Under the pieces are notes generated by a model. The model was given only the letters and a program-made list of their open reading frames with translations, made no database searches and was not told the DNA's origin. A DNA stretch of 26,907 nucleotides, from the NCBI GenBank assembly GCA_964627665.1, contig CAZVKG010000046.1, positions 1-26,907 of the forward strand, written 5' to 3'. The DNA comes from UBA1351 sp964627665 (GTDB lineage Bacteria > Bacillota > Clostridia > Lachnospirales > Vallitaleaceae). Of this stretch, positions 7,418-14,651 are shown one piece after another (position 1 is the first letter of the stretch; each line of letters opens with the position of its first letter). The translations under genes and the position numbers were made by a program.

Positions 7418-8401
7418 TCAGCGACCTCCTTTTTCTATCTCAGACAACCTTTTTCCATATTTCAGAACAAGGCGCAGTGTATCTTCATCGGATACAATGG
7501 TATGAACTAGTCCACCTCGCAAGGCAGCAAATATTGCCTTTGCTTTTTTTTCTCCTGCCGCTATGGCAAATATTTTTTTCTCTTTGATGGTTTCTGTTCG
7601 AATGCCAATCACATTATCATTGGCCGGTATATCCAAAAATTCACCGTGCTGGTCAAAAAAATGGGCAAGAATAAAGCCAATGCCACCATGACTGATGACT
7701 TGTTGCTTTATGTCAGACTCTACATAATTATCCCATAGCGTTTGAAATGTTGATGTTTCGCTATCAACCGCACCAATACCACTTAATATCAAATCACACT
7801 CTTCAATCATTGTTAGTGTATTTTTAATTAAAGGGGTCTCCATAATTGCTTTTCTTGCATTTGCATCATTAATATAAATCGGAGATGGTAAGGGGTATAA
7901 TCGCCCGCCGACTTTGCTTGAAATGCTTCGACCAATACTTAACATATCTAATTTATCCATGTCATAGCTAATGGCTCCAAAGAGTTCAACAACGCGTATA
8001 CCGGAATACTCATGCTTTCTCAAGAAAGAAGAACATATTCGAACATGTTTTCCCCATGAAATTCCTAATGTCATATCATCATGTAAAATCAAGCCCAATT
8101 CTTTGGCGGCTGCTTTTCCGACTTCATTAATCGTTTCTTTTTTATCCGATAACGTTTTAACGATAACAACATTGGGGACATTAAATGTTCGTCGAATCTC
8201 ACCTTGTAATTCTTCCATCTTCTCATTGTTGTAATTAATTGTTATGTCAACGATTTGTAGATCTCGGGCTTTTTTCAAAAGCCTTGACACCTTTGGTCGT
8301 GATAGGAATAATTCCTTGGCCACTTCACTTTGGGTCTTGCCTTCTAAATAATACAACACCGATGCATCAATTAATAGTTGATGTTCATCCTTATCTAGCA
8401 T
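7418..8401 (-). CDS. SorC/DeoR-type sugar-responsive transcriptional regulator
   Basis: A 327-residue regulator. An N-terminal helix-turn-helix (about residues 21-45: KTQSEVAKELFLSRPKVSRL) precedes the SorC-type effector domain, recognised by LGISWGKHV, VVELFGAI, CDLILSGIGAVD, GGIGFILAHFFD and AIAAGEKKAKAIFAALRGG. SorC-family proteins usually bind a phosphorylated sugar made by the pathway they control. Located in the ascorbate operon between the epimerase genes and ptsI, it is the natural candidate for control of ulaA and of the gene upstream. The TGCACA/TGTTC motifs at 13452-13482 and 14567-14607 are possible operators. E. coli uses a DeoR-family repressor (UlaR) for this pathway, so the regulator type differs. 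Confidence 0.92.
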   Translation of the reverse strand: MLDKDEHQLLIDASVLYYLEGKTQSEVAKELFLSRPKVSRLLKKARDLQIVDITINYNNEKMEELQGEIRRTFNVPNVVIVKTLSDKKETINEVGKAAAKELGLILHDDMTLGISWGKHVRICSSFLRKHEYSGIRVVELFGAISYDMDKLDMLSIGRSISSKVGGRLYPLPSPIYINDANARKAIMETPLIKNTLTMIEECDLILSGIGAVDSETSTFQTLWDNYVESDIKQQVISHGGIGFILAHFFDQHGEFLDIPANDNVIGIRTETIKEKKIFAIAAGEKKAKAIFAALRGGLVHTIVSDEDTLRLVLKYGKRLSEIEKGGR

Positions 8402-8435
8402 TACCTCACCTCACTCATCAATATTTAAACGATTG

Positions 8436-9149
8436 CTATTTTATTTGTCCATAATAAGCATTTTTACCATGTTTTCTCAAATAGTGTTTATCTAAGAGTA
8501 CTTGATTAACCCTTTTCAACTCAGGGTTTAGTCTTTCTGAACGATATGCCATCTTGCCCACTTCTTCCATCACTTTTGCATTATGCACTGCATCCGACGG
8601 ATTCGTCCCCCAACTAAAGGGTCCATGGTTAAAAATAATGATACCGGGTATTTCCATTGCTTCTATCTTACGTTCTTTTAAAGTCTCAATAATAACGAAT
8701 CCGGTGTTTAGCTCATACTCACCCTTTATTTCATCATCGCTAAGTGCTCGAGTACATGGAATGTTTCCATAAAAATAATCGGCATGGGTCGTGCCATAAC
8801 AGGGTATATCCCTACCGGATTGCGCCCATGATGTCGCCCACTCTGAATGCGTGTGAACTACACTACCAATTTTATCATATTTTCTATAAAGCGCAAGATG
8901 TGTCGGCGCATCTGAGGAAGGCTTCATCCTCCCATCAACTGTTTCACCATCAAGACTTATGACAACCATATCTTCAACTGTCATCTTGTCATAGTCAACA
9001 CCGCTTGGTTTGATGACAACGAGACCTGATTCTCGATCGATACCACTGACATTTCCCCATGTGTAGATAACTAAACCTTGCTTCACCAATTCCAAATTAG
9101 CTTCAAAGACCGACTTTTTCAATTCAAAAATTCGTTCATGTTTTTGCAT
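8436..9149 (-). CDS. L-ribulose-5-phosphate 4-epimerase (AraD/UlaF/SgbE family)
   Basis: A class II aldolase-fold protein of 237 residues. Visible family motifs are TWGNVSGI, KPSGVDY, SSDAPTHLALYR, the zinc-binding VHTHSEWATSWAQ, and HGPFSWG. It converts L-ribulose 5-phosphate to D-xylulose 5-phosphate, the last step of ascorbate breakdown into the pentose phosphate pathway. A TTG at 9173 would add 8 residues, but the ATG at 9147-9149 has AGGTGA 8-9 bases upstream and gives the normal family start, overlapping the ulaE stop by 14 bases. From position it acts as UlaF; by sequence alone AraD cannot be excluded. Confidence 0.93.
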   Translation of the reverse strand: MQKHERIFELKKSVFEANLELVKQGLVIYTWGNVSGIDRESGLVVIKPSGVDYDKMTVEDMVVISLDGETVDGRMKPSSDAPTHLALYRKYDKIGSVVHTHSEWATSWAQSGRDIPCYGTTHADYFYGNIPCTRALSDDEIKGEYELNTGFVIIETLKERKIEAMEIPGIIIFNHGPFSWGTNPSDAVHNAKVMEEVGKMAYRSERLNPELKRVNQVLLDKHYLRKHGKNAYYGQIK

Positions 9150-10005
9150 AGAAGCGATCACCTGCTTTCTCAATTAGCCACTCTTTTGCTTTTTGAATAT
9201 GAGCAACACTTTCTTCAAAATTCATATCCAAACTGTTATCCGCCCACATTTCCACGAGGAAGGGACCTTGAAACTCAAGCTCATCAAGCTTATTGAAGAG
9301 TTTTTCAAAATTAACAGTCCCTTCTCCGAACGGAACACATTTGAATACACCTTTTTTCGTATCTTTCAAATGAATTCCTACAATGTGATTAATCCCTCTT
9401 TCTAGCTCTTCTTCCGGTTCATCTGTCCACTGACTGAGGTTTCCAAAATCCGGATATATCTGTAGCCAAGGGGAATGAACTTCATTAATAAAGCGCATAC
9501 AACGGGTAATCGTTCCAATAAATTCAGTATCCATAATCTCAATTGAGAGCATGACATTTGCACTCGCTGCTTTTTTGGTCGCATATTTCAACCCATCTAT
9601 AAATCGTTGAACCGTCACATCATCAGAACCTTCATAATACACATCATAACCGGCCAATTGAATATTTCTTACACCTAAATCTTTTGCAAGTTCTATGGCC
9701 TTATCCATAATGTCGAAGGCTTTATTGCGAAGTTGATCATCACGACTTCCAAACGGATATTTTCGATGCCCACTAAGACATATTGAATTAATGTAAAAAT
9801 CATTGTCTGCCAATAATTTTTTGATATATTCACGTTTTTCCTTACTCCATTCAAGTCGATACAGACGTTCATCACTTTCATCAACGGACATTTCTATAAA
9901 TTCATATCCTGCTGCTTTGGCAATCTTAATCTTTGTGGCCCAATCAAATTTATTGGGAATCGCTTTTTCATAAATCCCCATTGGATTATCGGTTAATCTA
10001 AACAT
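9136..10005 (-). CDS. ulaE: L-ribulose-5-phosphate 3-epimerase UlaE
   Basis: A 289-residue TIM-barrel epimerase that closely follows E. coli UlaE in my recollection: GIYEKA near the start, EMSVDESDERL, CLSGHRKYPFGS, IQLAGYDVYYE, SIEIMD, IYPDFGNLSQW, VGIHLKDTKKGVFK, VPFGEGTVNFE and FLVEMW. It interconverts L-xylulose 5-phosphate and L-ribulose 5-phosphate in the cytosol. The metal-binding acidic and histidine residues expected in these strands are present. GGAGG precedes the ATG by 4 bases; the gene is 10 bases from ulaB. Confidence 0.95.
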   Translation of the reverse strand: MFRLTDNPMGIYEKAIPNKFDWATKIKIAKAAGYEFIEMSVDESDERLYRLEWSKEKREYIKKLLADNDFYINSICLSGHRKYPFGSRDDQLRNKAFDIMDKAIELAKDLGVRNIQLAGYDVYYEGSDDVTVQRFIDGLKYATKKAASANVMLSIEIMDTEFIGTITRCMRFINEVHSPWLQIYPDFGNLSQWTDEPEEELERGINHIVGIHLKDTKKGVFKCVPFGEGTVNFEKLFNKLDELEFQGPFLVEMWADNSLDMNFEESVAHIQKAKEWLIEKAGDRFYAKT

Positions 10006-10015
10006 GATTCCTCCA

Positions 10016-10297
10016 TTACTGATTTAATGCTTTCTCAACTTTTGTCTTAATCTCTTCTTCCGATAAAAGGTTTTTTAACCCGACGACTTTCGCTTTGCCC
10101 AAGTTCGTAAATTCTTTTACCAATGTTTCTGAAACAAGTATAAGGTCATAATTTCTTGCATCTGATTTTGCTTGACCTACACTTGCATGATGAACTTCAC
10201 ACTGTAAGCCCATTCCCTTAAGCACTTTTTCAATCTTCATTTTAATAATCAGACTTGATCCCATACCATTACCACATGCCGCCAATACTTTTAACAT
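10016..10297 (-). CDS. ulaB: PTS ascorbate-specific EIIB component
   Basis: A 93-residue EIIB of the ascorbate family. The phosphorylated cysteine is Cys8 in AACGNGMGSSL, within the P-loop typical of these domains. It receives phosphate from EIIA (UlaC) and transfers it to ascorbate as it passes through UlaA. GGAGG precedes the ATG. It sits between ulaG and ulaE, so the PTS subunit genes are interleaved with enzyme genes, unlike the E. coli ulaABC order. Confidence 0.94.
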   Translation of the reverse strand: MLKVLAACGNGMGSSLIIKMKIEKVLKGMGLQCEVHHASVGQAKSDARNYDLILVSETLVKEFTNLGKAKVVGLKNLLSEEEIKTKVEKALNQ

Positions 10298-10319
10298 GTT
10301 AACGCCTCCTTATTGCTTA

Positions 10320-11384
10320 TTATAACAATGTTTTAAATGGTAAATCCGGTTCGATGGCAAATGCGTCATGGAACCCTCTGTCGTACATATATTCCATAGC
10401 GTCTTTATCATTTGGCCATGTAAACTTCCCACCAACTTGCCAGATGTAAGGTTTGAATGTATATTTTAATCGGTCTTTTTTCATGTTCCATAAGGTTGTT
10501 ATTTCTTTTGGATCTGCCATAAAGTTTGTCCAAATGTCATGATGAATGGGAATAACCACTTTTGTTTTTAAACATTCTGCCATTCGTAAAATACCTTCTG
10601 CTGTCATTTTATCCGTCATCCCACGTGGATTTTCTCCAAATGAACCTAACGCAACATCAATCTCATGGTCATTCCCATGTTTTGCAAAGTAATTTGAATA
10701 ATGAGAATCACCACTATGATATAAATTACCACCCGGTGTTTTAAATATGTAATTGAGTGCAAGATCATCCATCTCTTGAGGCATTTTACCTTTTAAGGTA
10801 ACACCTTTTGGAGCTGTAACTAACTCAGTCCGATCAAAGGAATCCATTGCAACAATCTCTATGTCTTTCACTTTATAGGTATCTCCCGGTCTTAATGCAA
10901 CTAATCGTTCTTCCGGAACTCCCCATTCTCTCCATAAATCCACACATGCTTTGGGTCCGATAAACTTCACACTCGCATCTGTATTTTGACAAACGGCCGC
11001 AGCTACGTTTTCATCGATATGATCACCATGATCATGGGTCGAAAGGACTGCATCAATTTCTTTAATCATGAAAGGATCGATGACAACCGGTACGTTTCTT
11101 AAGTTTGGTTGTAAGTCAACGCAACCAATCATTCGCTGATGTTGATGTTGTTCCTTCATGAGTCCGTTTCCGTGACTTTTTTTGCCGGTTTTTACCCACA
11201 AGTCAACACATAAGTTTGCATTTCCTTGGCTTTTGAGCCATATGCCGGTACATCCAAGCCACCACATGGAAAAAGTTCCCGGTTCAACTTTTGTACTTTC
11301 AATTTCTTCATTTAACCAGCTTCCCCACTCAGGGAACGTGCTAAGAATCCAACTCTCTCTTGTGATTTCATTTATTTTACTCAT
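10320..11384 (-). CDS. ulaG: L-ascorbate-6-phosphate lactonase UlaG
   Basis: A 354-residue metallo-beta-lactamase-fold hydrolase of the usual UlaG length. The metal motif THDHGDHID is at residues 116-124, with GDSHYSNYFAKHG and IPIHHDIWTNF supplying further ligands. It opens the lactone ring of L-ascorbate 6-phosphate to give 3-keto-L-gulonate 6-phosphate. The N-terminal NEITRESWILSTFPEWG and the WWLGCTGIWLKS segment match the family. GAAAGGA precedes the ATG, and the gene starts 14 bases after ulaC. Confidence 0.96.
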   Translation of the reverse strand: MSKINEITRESWILSTFPEWGSWLNEEIESTKVEPGTFSMWWLGCTGIWLKSQGNANLCVDLWVKTGKKSHGNGLMKEQHQHQRMIGCVDLQPNLRNVPVVIDPFMIKEIDAVLSTHDHGDHIDENVAAAVCQNTDASVKFIGPKACVDLWREWGVPEERLVALRPGDTYKVKDIEIVAMDSFDRTELVTAPKGVTLKGKMPQEMDDLALNYIFKTPGGNLYHSGDSHYSNYFAKHGNDHEIDVALGSFGENPRGMTDKMTAEGILRMAECLKTKVVIPIHHDIWTNFMADPKEITTLWNMKKDRLKYTFKPYIWQVGGKFTWPNDKDAMEYMYDRGFHDAFAIEPDLPFKTLL

Positions 11385-11398
11385 ATATTTTTTCCTTT

Positions 11399-11842
11399 CT
11401 ATTCGTTAAATATTGCAAGAATATCTTCTTCTGTTTTGGCATTAAATAAGGCATCCTGTTTTGCATCATCTGACAGAATTTCCACAATTTCTTGAAGCAT
11501 CTGAAGATGGGTATCTGCATCAACACATGAAAGTGCGATAAATAGCTCTGCATCACTACTTCCATCTTCTAAAAATTGTACCGGTTTTTTTGTCAGCATT
11601 ACACTGTAACCTATTGTGACAGAACCTGTTTCCGGTCTAGCATGAGGTAAAGCAATTCTAGGTGCAATGACAATATAGGGGCCATATTCCTTAACCGAAT
11701 CAATCATTCCGTCAATATATGATTGTTTGATATGCCCACCTTCTAGTAAAGGTTGTGCCGACTGAATAACTGCATCTTCCCAGTTTTCAAAAGAATCTGC
11801 AAACTGAATATAGTCTTTTGTTAAATTAAAACCTTTAATCAT
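11399..11842 (-). CDS. ulaC: PTS ascorbate-specific EIIA component (UlaC type)
   Basis: A 147-residue EIIA of the mannitol/fructose/ascorbate superfamily. The phosphohistidine is His67 in IALPHARPE; FIALSCVDADTHLQML is also typical. It moves phosphate from HPr to UlaB. An upstream ATG at 11854 would add 4 residues but that codon is part of the ribosome site (ATGGAGG), so I take the ATG at 11840-11842. A 9-bp hairpin separates it from ulaA. Confidence 0.94.
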   Translation of the reverse strand: MIKGFNLTKDYIQFADSFENWEDAVIQSAQPLLEGGHIKQSYIDGMIDSVKEYGPYIVIAPRIALPHARPETGSVTIGYSVMLTKKPVQFLEDGSSDAELFIALSCVDADTHLQMLQEIVEILSDDAKQDALFNAKTEEDILAIFNE

Positions 11843-11862
11843 AATTCCCTCCATTTATAAAA

Positions 11863-11897
11863 TTGTAGGCCACCGTTCACTATAAGGAGGCCTACAA
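11863..11897 (-). repeat. Stem-loop between ulaA and ulaC
   Basis: A perfect 9-bp inverted repeat, TTGTAGGCC (11863-11871) and GGCCTACAA (11889-11897), with a 17-base loop; on the minus strand four U residues follow. It could be a leaky terminator or an mRNA-stabilising or processing element that makes ulaA expression differ from the downstream genes. Confidence 0.6.
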
Positions 11898-11912
11898 GAT
11901 GTCGATTATATG

Positions 11913-13349
11913 TTAGTCAAGATTATTTACTTCATCTCTCATTGTTGTAAAGTATGTTGCTTTGTGACGCTTATACTGTAATTGAGGAATGATTAATAAA
12001 AGTGGTATTAATAAAATCGGTACAATAATTCCGAGATAATGTGATAAGACTGTTGTTCCGGCAAATAAGGTTGCCCAGTCAAACATACCCATCCATCCGA
12101 TAACTTGATCCGGACCTATTAAAAAGCTTAGTACCCAGGCTGATCCAAACACTTGAATGAGACCTGCAATAAAAGGAATAATCGCTGCTGCACGTCGTCC
12201 CCCGGCTTTATTAGCAAATACTGCTAATGTACCATTGTCAAAGAACAAGCAGATGAATCCTGCTATAATTAATACCGGTGATCCCATAAAAATCAAGGCA
12301 AAGATTGCTATGATTTGACCAAAAAATCCAAAGATAAATCCATATGATGGTGCTTGAGGTGAGAATCCAAATGTTACTGCACAATCCACTGCTGGCACTG
12401 AACCTTGAAGAATTTTATCCGAAATACCTTGGAAGGAAGCTGTAAGTTCTGCTACGAACATTCGAACACCTGTTAAGAGTATTGTGATATAAACCGCAAA
12501 GTATGCACAGGTTTCCCAAACATATGTTGCAAAGTAATAATTATTTTCATTGTATTCGAAGGTATCTTTACCTAATATAACCATTATTGTTCCCACGAAG
12601 ACTGTCATAATCAAGGAGTTTGCAACAACATTATCATTAAGGATTGATAAGAATCCCGGAGCTTCAATGTGGTTGACATCATGTTCTTTATTACCAAGCT
12701 TACCACCCAAGCGATATGCAATCCATGCCCCAAACATTTGCTGGTGACCTATTGTAAAACCGGCCCCATCTGTTACTTCTTGAGTTGCTTCGATGATTAA
12801 GTTTGACATAACTGACCAATATGTTCCCATTAATAATCCGGTAACAATTAATAATAATGGAGAAACGGCCTGACCGCCTACACCTTCAATGACCCAATAT
12901 AGAGCCCATAGTAAAACCGCTGATTGCTGATACATAATGTGTCCTGTAATAAATAAAGTTCTGATTTTTGTCACTTTTCTAAAAACAACTAAGAGAATAT
13001 TGAATGCAAAGGCAATCATCATGACATAACCTACAAAAGCAAGTGAATTCACTGAATCTAAAAACTCAGTAGCTGATGTTTGTCCAAAATAAGGATCGAT
13101 AACCAATGCTTCAATACCATATCTTGCTGATAAGCTATCGATAATCGGTCTAAATGTTCCAACCAATCCACCTGTACCTACTTGAAGAATTTTAAATCCA
13201 ACAAAGGTTTTAATAAATCCTGCTAGTGACTCGTACCATTTTTTCCCAAGTAACATGTATCCGATAAAAACAACTGTACCTAACAGCAATGGTGCCTGAC
13301 CTAAAAATTTGTTAATGAAGGCTAAAAATAAACTTAATGCTAACTCCAT
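11913..13349 (-). CDS. ulaA: PTS ascorbate-specific EIIC permease UlaA
   Basis: A 478-residue multi-spanning membrane protein matching E. coli UlaA throughout: APLLLGTVVFIGYMLLGKK, IKTFVGFKILQVGTGGL, ITGHIMYQQSA, the conserved TQEVTDGAGFTIGHQQ, GVRMFVAELTASFQGIS and FFDNGTLAVFANKAGGRRAA. About ten or more hydrophobic segments are visible. It transports L-ascorbate while UlaB phosphorylates it. It is the first gene of the operon, with promoter 13407-13435 about 50 bases upstream. Related PTS permeases for other substrates exist, but the whole gene set supports ascorbate. Confidence 0.95.
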   Translation of the reverse strand: MELALSLFLAFINKFLGQAPLLLGTVVFIGYMLLGKKWYESLAGFIKTFVGFKILQVGTGGLVGTFRPIIDSLSARYGIEALVIDPYFGQTSATEFLDSVNSLAFVGYVMMIAFAFNILLVVFRKVTKIRTLFITGHIMYQQSAVLLWALYWVIEGVGGQAVSPLLLIVTGLLMGTYWSVMSNLIIEATQEVTDGAGFTIGHQQMFGAWIAYRLGGKLGNKEHDVNHIEAPGFLSILNDNVVANSLIMTVFVGTIMVILGKDTFEYNENNYYFATYVWETCAYFAVYITILLTGVRMFVAELTASFQGISDKILQGSVPAVDCAVTFGFSPQAPSYGFIFGFFGQIIAIFALIFMGSPVLIIAGFICLFFDNGTLAVFANKAGGRRAAAIIPFIAGLIQVFGSAWVLSFLIGPDQVIGWMGMFDWATLFAGTTVLSHYLGIIVPILLIPLLLIIPQLQYKRHKATYFTTMRDEVNNLD

Positions 13350-13406
13350 ATTGTACCCCTTTCAATACCTAATGTTTTTTCATTCAGACGTCTTACTGAT
13401 AAATTA

Positions 13407-13435
13407 ATTATAGCAAGCTTTCGAACACATGTCTA
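13407..13435 (-). promoter_or_regulatory. ulaA: Sigma-A-type promoter of the ula operon
   Basis: Minus-strand TAGACA (13430-13435), a 17-base spacer and TATAAT (13407-13412). The predicted start of transcription is near 13400, giving a leader of roughly 50 bases before ulaA. Confidence 0.72.
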
Positions 13436-13451
13436 TATAATTAATTTTTTT

Positions 13452-13482
13452 GAACATTTGTGCATTAATTTTTTGTGCATTA
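13452..13482 (-). promoter_or_regulatory. Candidate operator repeats upstream of ulaA
   Basis: The 11-base sequence TAATGCACAAA (minus strand) occurs twice, at 13472-13482 and 13457-13467, 15 bases apart; the second continues into TGCACAAATGTTC (13452-13464). They lie about 50-80 bases before the predicted transcription start, just upstream of the -35 box. Similar motifs occur at 14567-14607. I suggest, without proof, that the operon's SorC regulator binds here. Confidence 0.5.
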
Positions 13483-13490
13483 GTACCTAA

Positions 13491-14516
13491 CTAATCAATT
13501 AAATAGAGTGCCGCTTCACCAATTTGACGATTCGCTGACATGATATAGTCTCTGTCATTAATTCGTACAATTCTCACATTACTTGGGCCGACTTGCTCAT
13601 CCAGCAAAATTGTTTGAAAGCCTTCAACTTGGTCATATTGAACCAAATAAAGTTGTTGCTCATCTTTACGCGCACCTAAGACAAAGGTCGGTTTTCCCTT
13701 TACTTCACCCGCAAATATGGCATGATAAAAGTCCATAACAATCGGATAGGTATAGACACTTTCATAGGTATCGCCTTTTTTCTTCATAATATTCATCTGT
13801 TCACCGTGAAAGGGACTAAGCAGTGCAAATTCAAGTTCTCCATCTCCATCGATATCAATTGCAGCAATATCACTTACCGGGTGATCAAAAATCGTATCAA
13901 TTTCCCATTCTTCTTTTTTTACAGGTGGAATAACTGCAACAACACCTTCTTCTGATGCAACAAAGGCTACTTCCTGACCTTTCCAAATGCCACGGTTAAA
14001 CCCATGATTCTTAGTCAACCCTTCTCGAAGAACACTAAGTTCAGCATCGATCTCTTCATCTAAATTCTTTGGAAGTTTGGCTACCAAGATTTTTCCGGGA
14101 TTAGTCCAATCTTCTTTATCTTCTTTACCAGAGTGAAGTGTACATCCAATAAAATAACGAAAATCTTCACCGTCAATCACATCAAAACGATGTAAATACG
14201 GAATATCAAAAATCTTGACTTCTGTGAATTCACCTTCATTATAACGTAGAAGATATACAGCACTGGTTTCTGATTCAACCATCGAATAAAATCCTTTTGA
14301 AGCAAAAAAGTAACCTTCATAGTCCGGAACAGCCACAAGGGACATGGTGCCACCTCCACCTTCCCAAAGTACTTTTTTGTTTTTGAAGTTTGCTCCTGAA
14401 TAGATTTGACAAGATCCCTCACCCTCTGCAGCATAAATTAAATGGGTTTCTCCTTGAATCTCCACAGCATTCACTGAATAACATTTAAAAATTTCATCAA
14501 TCATTTGTTTTTTCAT
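13491..14516 (-). CDS. Uncharacterised protein with a VCBS/FG-GAP-like calcium motif
   Basis: A 341-residue protein of unknown function. It has no signal peptide or membrane segment. Repeated short beta-strand patterns (AVYLLRYNEGEFTEVKIF, QLYLVQYDQVEGFQTILL) suggest a beta-propeller, and DIDGDGELEF at residues 221-230 is a calcium-loop motif of the kind found in FG-GAP/VCBS repeats. The start is the ATG at 14514-14516 with AAGGAG upstream; a TTG at 14537 is rejected because it precedes the ribosome site. It stands alone between the SDR gene's terminator and the ula promoter and has its own promoter carrying the same type of motif as ulaA. It may be an ascorbate-linked protein, for example a sugar-acid or lactone-binding or -hydrolysing propeller; this is speculation. 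Confidence 0.85.
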   Translation of the reverse strand: MKKQMIDEIFKCYSVNAVEIQGETHLIYAAEGEGSCQIYSGANFKNKKVLWEGGGGTMSLVAVPDYEGYFFASKGFYSMVESETSAVYLLRYNEGEFTEVKIFDIPYLHRFDVIDGEDFRYFIGCTLHSGKEDKEDWTNPGKILVAKLPKNLDEEIDAELSVLREGLTKNHGFNRGIWKGQEVAFVASEEGVVAVIPPVKKEEWEIDTIFDHPVSDIAAIDIDGDGELEFALLSPFHGEQMNIMKKKGDTYESVYTYPIVMDFYHAIFAGEVKGKPTFVLGARKDEQQLYLVQYDQVEGFQTILLDEQVGPSNVRIVRINDRDYIMSANRQIGEAALYLID

Positions 14517-14550
14517 TTTATACCATCTCCTTAACACAATTTATATATAT

Positions 14551-14579
14551 AGTATACAAGCACTTTAAACAAATGTACA
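14551..14579 (-). promoter_or_regulatory. Promoter of the VCBS-like gene
   Basis: Minus-strand TGTACA (14574-14579), a 17-base spacer and TATACT (14551-14556), about 35 bases before the start codon. The -35 box lies inside the operator-like motif TGTACATTTGTTT, so a bound protein there would block RNA polymerase. Confidence 0.55.
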
Positions 14580-14607
14580 CCGTTCTATATTTTTTGCACA
14601 TTTGTTC
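14567..14607. promoter_or_regulatory. Pair of operator-like motifs upstream of the VCBS-like gene
   Basis: TGTACATTTGTTT on the minus strand (14567-14579) and TGCACATTTGTTC on the plus strand (14595-14607) face each other, 15 bases apart. Both resemble TGCACAAATGTTC upstream of ulaA (13452-13464, minus strand). Confidence 0.5.
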
Positions 14608-14610
14608 GCG

Positions 14611-14638
14611 CAAAAAAAGCCGGTTTTTATCCCGACTT
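14611..14638 (-). terminator. Intrinsic terminator after the SDR reductase gene
   Basis: A 6-bp stem (14632-14637 with 14618-14623; AGTCGG/CCGGCT with one G-U pair), 8-base loop, and a run of seven U residues on the minus strand, 14 bases after the gene's stop. Confidence 0.72.
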
Positions 14639-14651
14639 CTCTTTGAAAACT

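Noticed and set aside
9150..9173. TTG start for the 4-epimerase 24 bases upstream
   Set aside because: The ATG at 9149 has a proper ribosome site and gives the usual family N-terminus.
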